A stretch of DNA of 64,000 nucleotides from Daedaleopsis sinensis (GCA_033807695.1 CM066308.1:1736001-1800000); one strand, 5' to 3'; shown: positions 10,097-22,392, counted from the stretch's first letter. Translations and numbers: made by a program. The notes: generated by a model from the letters alone, not told the origin.

Positions 10097-13000
10097 ATGC
10101 GCAAGCAACTCGACCCCCGCATCCCTATCCTCATCAGCAACAATGTCAAGAAGAATCACCGTTCGTTCATAGTGCTGGTGGGAGACAAGGGTAGAGATCA
10201 GGTACGTTGTTGAGTTATATGTAGTCTTCACTTTGCTCACTCTGTTAGATCGTCAACCTCCATTTCCTGCTCTCACAAGCACGGGTATCTGCCCGTCCGT
10301 CCGTGCTATGGTGCTACAAGAAGGAGCTTGGATTCTCCACGTACGTATGACCACCGCTTGTTATGAACGCAATGTGCTGAACTGGACTTAAGTCACCGGA
10401 AAAAGCGCGAGGCCAAGATCAAAAGAGAAGTCAAGAAGGGGATCCGTGAACCCAACGAGCAGGACCCTTTCGAGATTTTCATCACTGTCACCGACATCCG
10501 CTACACGTATGTTCCCTTCATGCACATACTTCCTTGTCTATTCTCTTGCGAGCTACCTAAACCAGGTACTACAAGGAGTCTCATAAGATTCTCGGTCAGA
10601 CATTCGGCATGTGCGTACTCCAGGACTTTGAGGCCATCACGCCCAACCTCCTTGCCCGCACGCTAGAGACTGTAGAAGGGGGCGGACTAGTAGTCATCAT
10701 GCTCAAGACGATGAAGTCTCTCAGGCAGCTATACACAATGACCATGGTAGGCACGATCTCCCACACCGGGGCCTTCAGCCAATGTAACTGGCAGGCATAA
10801 GCTGGTAGTATCTCAATCATTGTCCAAATGTGCCACCCGTATACAGGTGACATAGCCTGGATACATGCTGAAAACATGAGGCATTTAGAATATATCCACG
10901 ATGGAACGCAGAATCGGGATATATTTTGAATGTCTCCAGCACAATCAAGAAAATTACACGGTGTTCACAGATGGACAAAGACTGTGATGTGACCAGGATA
11001 TGCATGCCCGTTACATTGAATCATGCCACGGTGCCAGTGGTGTCGCGTACCTCGACTCACCAGCCGTACAGGATGTTCACGCCCGTTATCGCACGTCTGC
11101 GCACGACTCTGTGGTCGCTCGCTTCAACGAACGCTTCATTCTATCCCTCGGCTCTTGCGACGACTGTCTGGTACTAGACGACGAGCTCAACGTCCTACCA
11201 ATATCTCGTGGCAAGGACATCAAGCCTTTGGAGGAAACTAGAGGCAAGAGCAAGGAGGAGTCCGAGCTCAAGGACCTCAAGGACAACCTCGCAGATACGA
11301 AGCCTATCGGCGACCTGGTAAAGCTTGCGAAGACGATCGACCAGGCGCAGGCCATTCTCACCTTCGTGGACGCCATCGCAGAGAAAACGCTTTCATCGAC
11401 TGTCACTCTAACTGCCGGACGTGGTCGCGGGAAATCTGCCGCTTTGGGTCTAGCTATCGCTGCTGCACTTGCGCACGGCTACTCGAACATCTTCGTCACT
11501 AGTCCTAGTCCGGAGAACTTGAAGACGCTATTCGAATTCATCTTCAAGGGCATGGACGTCCTAGGCTATGAGGAGCATCTCGACTATGACATCGCCCAGA
11601 GCACTAACCCGGACTTCAATAAAGCCATTGTACGCGTGAATGTCTTCCGCAATCACAGGCAGACTATACAGGTAAGGACGTTATCTGTTCTCCGTCACAG
11701 CGCAGATCATTTACTTCCTGCATAGTATATTCAACCTCAGGATGCACATGTCCTTGGCCAGGCCGAGCTCGTCATCATCGACGAGGCCGCCGCTATCCCA
11801 TTGCCTCTCGTACGCAATCTGATCGGTCCCTACCTCGTCTTCATGGCGTCGACGATCAACGGCTACGAAGGCACGGGTCGTTCGCTCTCACTGAAACTGA
11901 TTCAACAACTTCGTGAAAGCACTCGCCCATCCCTCACGAAAAACGCAGCACCTACAGAAGACGACGCTGCCGCGACCGCATCCTCTTCCAAGAAGCCGCT
12001 TGCGAAAGCGCCGCCCAAAGCGCGCACCCTGCGCGAGATCAAGCTCGAGACACCGATCCGGTACGCGGCCGGCGACAAGGTCGAGACGTGGCTGAACAGC
12101 ATCCTCTGCCTGGACGCGACGATCCTCCCGCGCCAGACGCACATGAGCTGCCCGCACCCGAGCAAGTGCGAGCTGTTCTACGTCTCGCGCGACACGCTCT
12201 TCAGCTACCACCCGGCGTCGGAGGTGTTCCTGCAGCGGATGATGGCGCTCTACGTCGCGAGCCACTACAAGAACCAGCCGAACGACCTCCAGCTGCTCTC
12301 CGACGCGCCCGCGCACCACCTGTTCGTGCTGCTCCCCCCAATCAAGGACGACGAGACGCACCTGCCCGAGCCGCTCGTCGTGCTGCAGGTCGCGCTCGAG
12401 GGCAACATCAGCAAGCAGGTGATCATGGACAGCCTGAACCGCGGGTTCCGCGCCGGGGGCGACATGATCCCCTGGCTCATCTCGCAGCAGTTCCAGGAGA
12501 ACAAGTTCGCGCTGCTCTCTGGGGCGCGGGTCGTGCGGATAGCGACACACCCGGACTATGCGAACATGGGGTATGGGGCGCGTGCGCTGCAGGCGCTGAA
12601 CGCGTACTTCAGCGGGGAGTACTTCAACGTGGACGAGGCGATGCAGGCAGAGCAGTCGTATCCCGACCCGGCGAATTTGGACGAGGTGAGTACAAGCGTC
12701 CTTGCCTTCCTCGCTTCCAGATGGACATGCGCATTTGTCTTTTCCGCTACTAGGTGTGATGGGATGCTGACCGAGTGTGGGCATCGCGACAGGATACGAA
12801 CTTGTTGACAGATGAGCCGAAAGTGCGGGCTGCACACGCGATGCCGCCGCTCCTACAACGATTGACGGAACGCAAACCCGAGACCCTCGATTATCTCGGG
12901 GTGTCGTACGGTCTCACCCCGCAACTGCTGCGGTATTTGTCCTCTCTTTCTATTGAGTTTGCTGCATACTCACTTCACATCGCTGTGCAGGTTCTGGAAG

Positions 13001-14808
13001 CGTGCGGGATACGTTCCCCTGTATCTGCGACAGACACAAAGCGAGCTCACTGGAGAGCATACATGTGTCATGGTCCGCGGACTCAACTCGTCGACGGAGA
13101 GCGAACTTGAGTGGTTGGGCGAGTTCACTAAAGGTACGCCCATCGGAAAACAGAAGAGGAGCATACCTCACCTGACGGTGACTGCAGACTTCCGCAGGCG
13201 ATTCCTGACACTGCTGTCGTTTAAATTCCGTGAGTTCGGGAGTGTCACCGCGCTGAGCGTCTTGGAAGCGGCGAATGCAGGGGTGAAGAAGCTCGACGAG
13301 GACCCCTCGCGAGGTACGCCGTCCGCATACTCTTCTCGCGGCACACCATGCTCATCTGTCTGGAACCCAGAACTGGTCTCATCGGAGCTCTCGATCCTGC
13401 TCTCGCCATTCGATCTCAAGCGGCTGGACTCGTACGCGAACAACCAGCTCGACTACCACGTCATCATGGACCTGCTCCCCACGATCGCGCAGCTGCACTT
13501 CGAGAAGCGGCTCGGGCCCGACGTGCGGCTGAGCGCGGTGCAGAGCTCCATCCTCCTCGCCCTGGGCCTGCAGCGGAAGACGATCGAGGACATCGAGGTA
13601 CGCCCTCCTCTCCTCGCCCGCGCGTTTTCCCCATCCATCTGACCCGCCCCCGCCCCCCAGGCCGAGCTGCAGCTGCCCGTGTCGCAGGCGCTCGCGCTGT
13701 TCGTGAAGGTGATCAAGAAGATCAGCAAGCGGCTGCTCGACGTGCAGAAGGCGGCGATCAGCGCGACGCTCCCCTCCGCGGCCGTCGCGCGCACGGACGC
13801 CGCGGGCAACCGCGCGGAGTTCCGCCCGCTCGAGACGTCGCTCGCGGAGGAGCTCGCGGAGGCGGGCGACGAGGCCGCGCGCGCGATGCGCGAGAAGCAG
13901 CGCGCGATGATCGACGCGCTCGATCTGTCCAAGTGAGTCTCAGTGCTGCGCGCTATCCCGGTCCGTCTGTGCGTCCTCCGTTTGCGTCTGTTCTGCAACC
14001 TGCTTTGCTCCCCTCGTTGTCCCGCGTGCGATGCTTGGGCTCTCCGACCGGCGGCGCCAACCGCCGTCTGCCGTCTGCCGTTCGCGTCTCCAGCCGTCCA
14101 GGGTCGGCCGGTCAACGTTTCAACGTTTAACCTCTTCGCGACGTGCGTGTTGCCGCTGGACGTTGCTCGCCTCGCTCCTCGCGCCGGGGACTTTGCGGTC
14201 GACATCGCGCGCTCGCGATGCAGGCGACGTCTCGTGTCTGATGCCGCGCCCGACGCGCCCGCGGGGCCCCGCACTATGCGCGTGTGGGGTCGTCTGGGCG
14301 TGCTTGGCTCGCGAACGCGCTCCGGGGCTCGGTGCCGAACCCCCTCCACTCGCCCGTTCGACGTTCCACTCGCCCGTTCGACGTTCGTCTCGGCGCGTTC
14401 CTTGATCTTCTGGCGCGTTGCCGTTGCTGCACAGGCGGCTCGATAGCGAGCACTGATAAGTAAACGGGGAGAACCGTGCACCGTGCACCGGCGAAAATTT
14501 GGGAGCGAGGACTGGGGAGATGTGCGCACTGCGATGCTGACCGCTTCTCCGACCGGGACAGGTACGCGATCAAGGACGTGGCCGCGGACTGGGGCGCGGC
14601 GGAGGCGCAGGTCGCGAAGCTCGCAGGCGCGGGCGCGGGCGCGGGCAAGTCGACGCTCGTGTCCGTGAAGACGGCGGCGGGGGCGGGGGCGAAGAAGCGG
14701 AAGGCGGGCGACGGCGACGAGGCGGGCGAGGGCGCGCAGGGCGGGAAGGGCGAGAAGGGCGAGAAGAAGGCGCGGCGGAGCTTGGGCTCGAAGAAGAGCA
14801 GGCGGTAG
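10097..14808 (+). CDS. RNA cytidine acetyltransferase (NAT10/Kre33 family), 12 exons
   Basis: Essential nucleolar enzyme that makes N4-acetylcytidine on 18S rRNA and some tRNAs, using acetyl-CoA and ATP. Exons: 10097-10201, 10249-10340, 10393-10506, 10566-10746, 11072-11671, 11726-12685, 12793-12932, 12991-13133, 13188-13313, 13371-13597, 13661-13932, 14562-14808. They total 3,207 nt, a 1,068-aa protein (yeast Kre33 is about 1,056). Order of domains: N-terminal TmcA-like domain (RPSVLWCYKKELGFS, TFGMCVLQDFEA), RecD-type ATPase with Walker A GRGRGKS (about residue 280) and Walker B IIDEAAAIPL (about 381), GNAT fold with RIATHPDYANMGYG (about 634), then the tRNA-binding/C-terminal part with LDYLGVSYGLTPQLLRFWKR. 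The tail is Lys/Arg-rich, as in nucleolar proteins. Every exon junction keeps frame. Introns 4 and 11 (325 and 629 nt) are far longer than the others. Confidence 0.96.
10747..11071 (+). other. Enlarged intron 4 of the NAT10 homologue (325 nt)
   Basis: Donor gtaggc and acceptor gtacag join MTM to DVHARY in frame with the family. The other introns, apart from intron 11, are about 47-108 nt. I found no clear C/D or H/ACA snoRNA boxes in it. Confidence 0.75.
13933..14561 (+). other. Enlarged intron 11 of the NAT10 homologue (629 nt)
   Basis: Donor gtgagt after aa and acceptor gggacag restore the codon for Lys in LDLSKY. GC-rich and compositionally simple, with a perfect 20-bp tandem duplication inside. 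Confidence 0.75.
14346..14385. repeat. 20-bp unit repeated twice in tandem
   Basis: The unit beginning ccactcgcccg occurs twice head-to-tail inside intron 11 of the NAT10 homologue, a local duplication that may explain part of the intron's growth. Confidence 0.8.
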
Positions 14809-16029
14809 ACGTGCCAGTGCGCTTTGCGGTATACGTACGAGTGCATGGGAGTCGGATGTTGGAGTGTTGGAGTGTTGGACGATGTCGATGTCGATGGCAC
14901 TCGTTGTTGTTGCGCGTATGCGTGCGTTGAGGCTTCTAGCGTGGAAGACGGGGTGCTTCCGGAGACATAGATCTATCAGTCGCTTGGTGCGTTCTCCCCA
15001 GGCGTACATACTGCGTAACTGGGCTGCTATAAGTGCCGACGCACTTGGTATGACCGTGCTTGCGATGTCCTCCACGGTCAACCTGCCTCCTTGAAGCGTC
15101 GAACGATGTAACCCTCGAGGCCTGCGTGTAAGTAGAGTTTCTTGTATGCGCATTGCGACAGGGCACCTGCGGTATGTTCTTCCTGTGAGATTCATCTGTG
15201 CCAAGCACGAGCCGTGTGTGTTTTAGTGTCTTCGCGAACTAGTCGACAGCAGTCGATCGTCCGCATCGGGGCATGCGGGTGCGTCCATCACCAAGGCGAA
15301 AGCCAAGCTGCGATTTTGAAGATCCGGGGCCGATGAGAGCATCGATATTCAGAAAGAAGCGTGGATTTTGCATATCGGCCTGCTCCGAGCACGAGGAGTG
15401 CAAGCGGTGTCGGTGTGCATTGTATGGGGAGGTGTATTGCAAACTGAGGAGACGGCGCGTACTTGGATTCGAAGGCGTGAAGCCTAATCGCACTGGGGTG
15501 GCGGCGTACCCGGTGGGAGCGCTGTCGACTGAGAGGGTGGGATGGGAACAGCTCCACTTGGGCACGAGTTATTAACCACATCAGGACAGCAGCATCCTCT
15601 CAACCTCCGGACAGCGTTGACGTCGGCGGCCACAGACATCCTGGTCTGGAGGACTGCCCGTCTGAAGCGGGGTGCGTGCCCGGCGGACGAATGGGATGCG
15701 GTCGATTGAGATTGTTAGGCGCGACTGCTGCAGAAAGATGGGCGCGCGTGTGCGTCCGAGTCGGACGTGCACGGGCGACGGCGCCGGGGCGCTGTGGGAC
15801 GTCTGGAGCAGCCTGGGGAGGACGAGGGGAGGAGAGGTCGGGGGAGTCGGGAGGTCGGGACGGAGGACCGAAGGCGGGAGCTAGCCCAAGTTGGCGGGAG
15901 CGGGTGGGGCCCCGCAAGAGCGGGCGGGGAAGGGGCACGTGTGTGTAGGTACGCGGTCGAGTACGCGTCCATCAAAGATCGCAATGGAGGAGATGTCCGG
16001 CTGCCCGGAGCTGGGGCGAGAGAAAAAAG
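14809..16029. other. Intergenic region, NAT10 homologue to transporter
   Basis: About 1.2 kb. No coding region with recognisable features on either strand. Open frames here are by-products of high GC. Confidence 0.45.
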
Positions 16030-16037
16030 TATATAAA
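16030..16037 (+). promoter_or_regulatory. TATA box of JEN-like transporter
   Basis: tatataaa, 75 bp before the ATG at 16112. A start site about 30 bp downstream would leave a leader of roughly 50 nt and argues for 16112 over an in-frame upstream ATG at 16058. Confidence 0.65.
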
Positions 16038-16111
16038 CTCGGGGGTGGGTGCACGGAATGCGGCTGAGCGTCGTTCACTCCCTCACCTCCCTCTGCTCCC
16101 CTCTGCGTACG

Positions 16112-18390
16112 ATGGCCCCCTACTTCCTACGCAGCCTCCTCCCCCGCCGCGAAAGGCGTGCGGAGGGTCGGCCCCTGCTCGAGGCCCTCGCCACCGTCAC
16201 CTGGGTCCAGTGGGGCCACTTCTGGTCAGGGTACGTACCCAGCTCGCCTTGGCACGCCGCGCCCCCCTTCCCGCCGCCCCCCTGCCGCATCCGTCGCTGA
16301 CACTGCGCTTGGCCTGCACCCACAACGCGTACACGTCCGACAACAACGACGGCCGCAACCACAGCTGGCTCGCGTGGACGTGCGACGCCATCGACTTTTT
16401 CTCCGTCTCCCTCAGCGTCAGCCGTCTCGGCGCGCAGTTTGGCAGGGACACCCATGACATCGTACGTCCATCCCCAGCCCGCTCCTCTCACGCACGGGCC
16501 TCACCGCTCGTTATCCGCACAGACGACCGCCATCACGCTCACTCTCCTCTTCCGCTCCCTGGGTGCCGTGAGTGTCCCCGCATCGCGTTTCACGCTTCCC
16601 AGACGCATCGCTGACCGTCACGCGCGGGAACAGGTTATCTTTGGCGTCATCTCCGACCGCTTCGGCCGCAAATGGCCCCTGGTCATCAACCTCCTCCTCA
16701 TCTCCCTCCTCGAGCTCGGCTCGGGCTTCGTGAACACGTACTCGGCCTTCCTCGGCGTGCGCGCCCTCTTCGGCGTCGCGATGGGCGGCATCTGGGGCCT
16801 CGCCGCCTCGACCGCGCTGGAGAACCTGCCGGTCGAGGTCCGCGGGCTCGCGTCCGGCGTCCTCCAGCAGGGCTACGCCGTCGGCTACCTCTTCGCCGCC
16901 GTGATCAATCTGAAGCTCGTGCCGGACACGGCGACGACCTGGCGCTCGCTCTTCTGGTGCGCGGCGGGCCTGTCCGCGTTCTCCGCGTTCATCCGCCTGC
17001 TCCTCCCCGAGTCCGAGGTGTTCATCCGCGCGAAGGAGGCCGCCCGCGCGCGCGGGGCGTCGGCCACGAACAAGACGCGGGTGTTCCTGCACGAGACGAA
17101 GGAGATGCTGAAGCAGCACTGGCTGCTGTGCATCTACGCCGTGCTGCTCATGACCGGTGCGTGTGCTCCCCGCCCGCTTGGATCTGCCGGCCGCGCTGCC
17201 GCGAACGTCATGGATGCGCGGGGACTGATATGGGTGGGAACTCGCAGGCTTCAACTTCCTCTCGCACGGATCGCAGGATCTGTACCCCACGTACCTAAAG
17301 GACGCGAAGCTCTTCACCGATCACGATGCGACCATTGCGACTATTATTGGCAACTGCGTGAGTACCTTCCGCATCCGGACACCGACGATGCCGCTGACGT
17401 GCCGCGTCCTTGCAGGGCGCCATCTCGTAAGCTCCGTACTGACCCCCTTCCCCGCCGCCGCTAACCCGTGCACACAGCGGAGGCGCCATTGCCGGATGGG
17501 CCAGCCAGTACCTCGGCCGCCGTCTCACCATCATGTACGTCCCTCTCATGCCCCCACGGCCCCCGCTGCTCACACCGTCGCCCACAGCATCTTCGTCTGC
17601 CTCATCGGCGGTCAGTCGCAGCTTCGCTTCGGGAACCGGCGTGTACTGACCTCCCCGCAGCCTTCATCCCGCTCTGGATCCTGCCGACGAGCTTCAGCGG
17701 CCTTGCCGCAGGTGCCTTCTGCATCCAGTTCGGCGTCCAGGGTGCATGGGGTGTTGTGAGTATTTTCTACACCACAGTGACACAGTGCGCGTCGACCGCT
17801 GACCACATTCCGCCAGATTCCCATCCAGCTCGCGGAGATCTCGCCGCCCGCGTTCCGTGCCACCTTCCCCGGTGTGGCCTACCAGCTCGGAAACGTGAGT
17901 GCCCCGTTCGTGCCTGAGCGATCGTCCCAGCACGTCCGCTGACCGCGCATGCGCCTCCCGCCCGCAGATGGTCTCCTCCGCCTCCGCACAAATCGAAGCC
18001 AGTGAGTCCCACCCGCTCCCCAGCAGCAGCAGCCACTGACCCCCCACCCCAGCGGGCGCGCAGAACCTGCACACGACCGTGATCGACAAGAACGGGCAGC
18101 CAAAGGTCGTGTCCGACTACGCGACCGTGCAGGGCATCCTCATCGGCGTCGTCGCCGCCTTCGTGCTCGTCATCACCATCATCGGCCCCGAGAACTACGG
18201 CGCGCACTTCGAGAAGCACAAGGCCGCGTTCGAGGAGGGCGCCGGCCGCGACGAGCTGCGCGAGGACGACGACGGCGCGCACCCGCACATGCGCGAACAC
18301 GGACGCGAACACGAGCACGAAAACGACGGCTCGCGCCCGACGAGCGTGCAGGTCATGGAGGAGAAGCGCGCGACGCCCGAGCCCGTCTAG
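16112..18390 (+). CDS. JEN1-like monocarboxylate/H+ symporter (MFS), 12 exons
   Basis: Plasma-membrane proton-coupled carboxylic-acid transporter of the JEN branch of the major facilitator superfamily. Exons: 16112-16230, 16365-16461, 16523-16567, 16634-17156, 17248-17357, 17416-17426, 17478-17534, 17588-17610, 17661-17755, 17817-17894, 17968-18001, 18053-18390. They total 1,530 nt, a 509-aa protein. The JEN signature N-x2-[ST]-H-x-[ST]-Q-D-x3-T is exact at about residues 264-276 (NFLSHGSQDLYPT). SDRFGRKWP is the MFS loop 2-3 motif and SQYLGRRL its loop 8-9 counterpart. AWTCDAIDFFSVSL matches JEN helix 1. The C-terminal tail is His/Glu/Asp-rich and probably cytoplasmic. Expected substrates are lactate, pyruvate or dicarboxylates; which one is not readable. 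Exon 6 is only 11 nt and exon 8 only 23 nt. Confidence 0.93.
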
Positions 18391-18521
18391 GCTGCGGCTG
18401 CGTGCGCGCGAGCCTCAGTGCCTGCCTACCAAATTTCTTGTGCGTGGATGGCACGCCCGTACGTTGGGGTGGCGTGCCGGCCCCGCCGTGCACGTATAGT
18501 ACTGTATCATGTGTGGCCGTC

Positions 18522-18545
18522 GCGTTGCGTTGCGTTGCGTTGCGT
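18522..18545. repeat. GCGTT pentanucleotide microsatellite
   Basis: Four to five copies of gcgtt in the 3' flank of the transporter gene. No function inferred. Confidence 0.7.
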
Positions 18546-19030
18546 CGGGACGCGCTGCGTACATTCTCATGACCTGCGACGCCCGCTTCACGCTGTAGTT
18601 CTCTGCCCGCTCTGCTGTATTTGTACCGCCACGAAACATCTTGAACGTTCCCAAACGAAGTTTGTGATGAGTGTGCGTGTGTGCGTGTGTCGTCTAGCTA
18701 GGACTCTGTATACGTAGCTGGGTGTGCACAGAAGTATTGCATGCAGTCTGTTTTCGAGAAGGAGCGTCCACCGAGGAAGAAGAGCGCTGGACATCGGCCG
18801 TCGGCCCGATGGCCCTCGGTTCGTAGCCTGATTTTTAAAGCCACAGCTTGAAGTTGCCATAAGTACTGCGGTCGGAAGTCGGAAGCCGGAAGCCGGACTG
18901 CCTTCGAATCCCTCCGACAAGGTAAGTATCCACTGGCAAAAGGTATCCGTGGCCGCGTCCTCGAAGCCAGTACTTGGTCACTGCGCTGACCGCCTGAGAG
19001 CGGACGTCGGCGGAGCATTTGCATTAACTT

Positions 19031-19126
19031 TATTCCTGGACACGAATGTGTTCAGGTCTGTCATGGGTAATCTGCAGTCTCTTTCACGTGATATCTGGAA
19101 CCTCGACCCCAGACACCCCGAAATAT
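19031..19126. repeat. Dispersed short repeat, copy 1
   Basis: Begins tattcctggacacga, continues through ttcaggtct and tttcacgtga to cctcgacccc. The same ordered blocks recur at 19402-19528 and, more diverged, at 23085-23180. Probably the remains of a small non-autonomous element; no terminal structure was identified. Confidence 0.5.
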
Positions 19127-19401
19127 CATATATCAAGCGTTGTTCTAACGGTATTGTGCTTTGAATGACATTGAAGGAGGAGCGATGAAGAGATATTAGC
19201 TCGTTTGACCGCTTTCATTCGAGTTGATGATGGAGCTTGAAGATCGTTTCTGTAGTGAGTCTATTGCATTCCGGTTCGCGGTAGCTCCTAGTTGTATCTG
19301 CTGTTTGGAAGGTGGTTTGCGATTATCCGAGTCTGAGTGCGCATTTTATGAAACAGTTCGTTTGTTCACTCGGACTGTGTGCTATACCATTCATGTCGAA
19401 T

Positions 19402-19528
19402 ATTCCTGGACACGACCAGTGTTCAGGTCTCAGAACGAGAAACCTCAAGTCCGATTCACGTGACTTTTGGCACCCCGACCCCTGGCACTCCGTGCGTCAG
19501 CAGTGATGTCGTCCGATGTTCACGGAGC
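19402..19528. repeat. Dispersed short repeat, copy 2
   Basis: Shares the opening tattcctggacacga and gttcaggtct with copy 1. It shares agaacgagaaacctcaagtc, the cacgtgac/cacatgac block and a gttcacgga/gttcacaga end with copy 3. It therefore bridges the two. Confidence 0.55.
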
Positions 19529-21198
19529 TGTAGGGAATTAGTGAAGGCTTGTCTTCCTCGTACCACTACATCCCCACACTCATCCGAACGGTGTTAGCAC
19601 CAAGCCCCTTCCCCACAGCTCCGTACATGATCGGCGTAAGCGTCCATGTATGTACGGATGCACAAACAGATAATGAGGATGTGTGAGCCGACTTAGAGAG
19701 GAAGCTAGCCCCATCAGCCTGCGGACGTAGTCTGCTTTCAATTACGGGCTTGAACCGTGTGCCCCCCAATCTGAGTTTGTCAGCATGTATTCGATCTCCG
19801 ACCACGCGTCAAGAACTATACACGACGACGCGTCCGAGACGCGTCGCCAGCGCCTCCGCCTTCGTCGAACTGCTGCCAGCAGGAGAGGGCGAATCGTGAG
19901 TGTTCCGAGATGAGCTAGACGACAGAGAGCTGGCTCGGAATGAGAAGTGACTTGCAGGTGTGCTTGACCAGTAGCAAGATGACAAAGGAGACTCAGAGGA
20001 TGACATGGGAGACGGAACGCAGCTGTCGCTCAAGCGTTCACGGTCCACGGAATATGACAAGCGCCCCGTGTCCATATCGAGCGATTTCTTCCGTATTAGG
20101 GCTTTTTTACGAATTAGGAAACCATCGCCTTATATGGACGTTCGGATCAGTCGGCATTTTTAATCACCGCTGATATGGGACCACAGGGTAAAGTGTCGAG
20201 TTTGAAAGCAGATGTTAGACAGGTCCGTCCGCCCCCCGTTCAATAGGACCTGTACATCGTCTGCCTAGGGGAGACAAGGTCCCTACGGGCTCGAAGCAGC
20301 TTGTGGGAAAATATGACCACGGTGGTGATTTCGAGACGGAAGATGTATACCCGGTCGTCTCAATGACTGAGCTAAAAGGTCCTGTGAATAGATGGGCGCA
20401 CTTTCCTTTTACACCTCTAAGTGTCCGTCGTCTAAACGTGCATAAACGTCTATGTCCTGAACACACCACCAATCATGCGGTGAAATATATTACAGGATAT
20501 ACAGTCTGGGTACATATGAAAATAACCTGCCTAATACTTGATACGATCAATGGTTTCGAATTGTCAATGGCAGTTAATAAGCGACGAGGGGCCCAAGAAT
20601 ATTATAGCTCATGCTTCTGATCAAAGAAGTACGACCCTGCAATACCTCTATGATCGACACATGGAACTGAAGGAGGATGGGCAACACTATATCCCATGCA
20701 ACACGGTAAATGGACTGTCCAAGCTTCATGAGTGCGAAATTGTCTGCCTATCTATCCTGGCAGGAGGCCACTGATTCCAGCCTGATACGAGATATCAATC
20801 TTTACAGGATGAAGCGCAAGCTGGGTGGCAAAGTTGTGGTGCACAGTGAATGAGCGGGCCGTGTGAACAAAAATGGTGTTTTGCACAGGGTTCGTAACTT
20901 CGAACTTGGGCACTACCGATGCTCATACGTTGGTGAACCTGAACTAAGCAAACAATGGAAGCGGGAGAATTGCGATAGTGCCCTTTTGAATTTAAAGAAC
21001 AGCGGAGCTGTCAAGGACAGACCGGCAATGTGAATAAGACGAGCGGAGAGGTCAGAGAAGCTTAAGGGTAGGGAGCTGGATCCTAGAACCTTAGCGGAGA
21101 GCCCAGGTGGATGGTAACTCTTAATCTCGAAATTAGAAGCCTTTAAACCAGCTGAGCTTCCCTCGTCAGTCTCCTTGGAAATCTGCCCTTCAGTTACT

Positions 21199-22077
21199 AT
21201 GGACGTCTCTAGACTATCAAACCCGACAATGCTTAACTCCACCTTGAGCGGCCCAACAACACTCTACATCGTAGTCCATGCACGCATTTCGACCCCCACC
21301 CGACTCATCTCCCACAACGCTGCTCACAGGAACCTGGTCGGTGACCTCTTCGTCACACCGCCGAGGCCGATCAAGATTGGCATGTACGTCCAACTCGTGG
21401 AGATCAGAGCTATGGATGAGTCCGTCCTGGACGGCTCGATGAACCGTCTCTGGAGAATCATTCCTGGCACGGAGGTCCGAGGTTGGATAGCAGGCTTCAA
21501 GTCCCATGAGCGGTGCTCAGTCGAATTCATCGTCGCAAACGACTGGGAGTATAGGTCGGACTCGGGCATCTCCAGTGCGTACATCACCGTCAAGTACGAC
21601 GCGGGCGTAACAGTGTGCCTCGGCGTCGCGGACCGTATTGTGCGCGCCTGTCTCCGAGCGTCACGAATCCTCCCGCACACTCGGAAGCTCGCAATCATCC
21701 CGCTGGAAGCATTCAACAAGCTCGCTGTCTTTGACACTCCACCCCAAACCCCCACCCCCACTTCAGCAGCGAGAACTACGTTTGTCTCCCCGAACTCTCC
21801 GGTGACAGCACCCTCTCCACTAGTTCCAAAGACATCATCGCGAAACCCATCGAGGCTCGATACCCCATCCCCGATCCCTCCACTCCCGGATAGCATCTCC
21901 CTCTCCAAGACGTATAGGCACATCACACATTCTACGTGGCGAAACCGCGAGTCAATCGAACTGGCTACAGTCCATGAAGGATCGATGGTTGATGATGAGG
22001 AGAACAGGAGCTCAGCTGAGAGTGCTGCAGTGGCGAGCACGGAGGAAGATACTTTTAGATGCAAGGTTGGAGCTTGA
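21199..22077 (+). CDS. Unrecognised protein, family with the gene at 30.2 kb
   Basis: Single coding exon, 292 aa, from ATG 21199. Residues about 20-180 form an ordered-looking region: TTLYIVVHARI, then NLVGDLFVTPPRPIKIGMYVQLVEI, WRIIPGTEVRGWIAG, VEFIVANDWEY and AYITVKYDAGVTVCLGVADRIVRACLR. The rest is Pro/Thr/Ser-rich, then acidic, and looks disordered. The ordered half aligns along its length with the protein at 30198-31139, so both are probably real genes of one family. I do not recognise the fold; alternating beta-type segments suggest a beta-rich domain. No signal peptide or membrane helix. A strong splice donor (gtgagt) follows the stop codon by one base, implying a 3' UTR intron. Confidence 0.65.
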   Translation: MDVSRLSNPTMLNSTLSGPTTLYIVVHARISTPTRLISHNAAHRNLVGDLFVTPPRPIKIGMYVQLVEIRAMDESVLDGSMNRLWRIIPGTEVRGWIAGFKSHERCSVEFIVANDWEYRSDSGISSAYITVKYDAGVTVCLGVADRIVRACLRASRILPHTRKLAIIPLEAFNKLAVFDTPPQTPTPTSAARTTFVSPNSPVTAPSPLVPKTSSRNPSRLDTPSPIPPLPDSISLSKTYRHITHSTWRNRESIELATVHEGSMVDDEENRSSAESAAVASTEEDTFRCKVGA

Positions 22078-22392
22078 GGTGAGTAGCGAACATGACTGAG
22101 CAGCCCTGCACACATGCTAATACTGTGTACCTAGCCTTGAATCATGGAACATAGTTCTTGTTTGGATGATAAACAGTCGTTTACGTGTACGGAGAGCGTA
22201 CAATATATCCAGATTTGCATGGTTGTTCTTGAGCACAGCAGAGGTTTGGCGTCCCAAAATGTAATGTACAATGATCAAAGGTGGTCACAGTAAAGGGATA
22301 TGAACTGTTTCGTTGTTCATTCAGAACATGGTGTGGGAAGAAAGGTGATTCTCGGGGTAAGCATTATGTGTTCCTGGATCCGACTAATATCG

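Larger units (their letters stand above)
18391..21198. other. Gene-poor interval with dispersed repeat copies
   Basis: After the transporter's 3' flank I see no supported gene for about 2.8 kb. A minus-strand Ser-rich frame (20075-19809, 88 codons) has no domain and is not called. Two copies of a short dispersed repeat lie at 19.03 and 19.40 kb. Confidence 0.45.

Noticed and set aside
10747..11071. Intronic snoRNA in the long NAT10 intron
   Set aside because: tgtgatg-like and ctga-like strings exist but not as a spaced C/D box pair with terminal stem.
11888..12835. 315-codon minus-strand frame opposite NAT10 exon 6
   Set aside because: Shadow of a GC-rich exon; repetitive Arg/Val/Leu composition and no recognisable domain.
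13453..15204. 583-codon open frame on the minus strand
   Set aside because: Lies opposite the NAT10 exons, whose splice pattern and motifs are unambiguous. High GC produces a long stop-free antisense frame of Arg/Ala/Ser composition with no domain.
16511..17317. 268-codon minus-strand frame opposite the transporter
   Set aside because: Shadow of GC-rich transmembrane-coding sequence.
19741..19800. tRNA-like ggttcaagccc on the minus strand
   Set aside because: Resembles a T-arm, but no acceptor stem, A-box or anticodon arm could be fitted around it.
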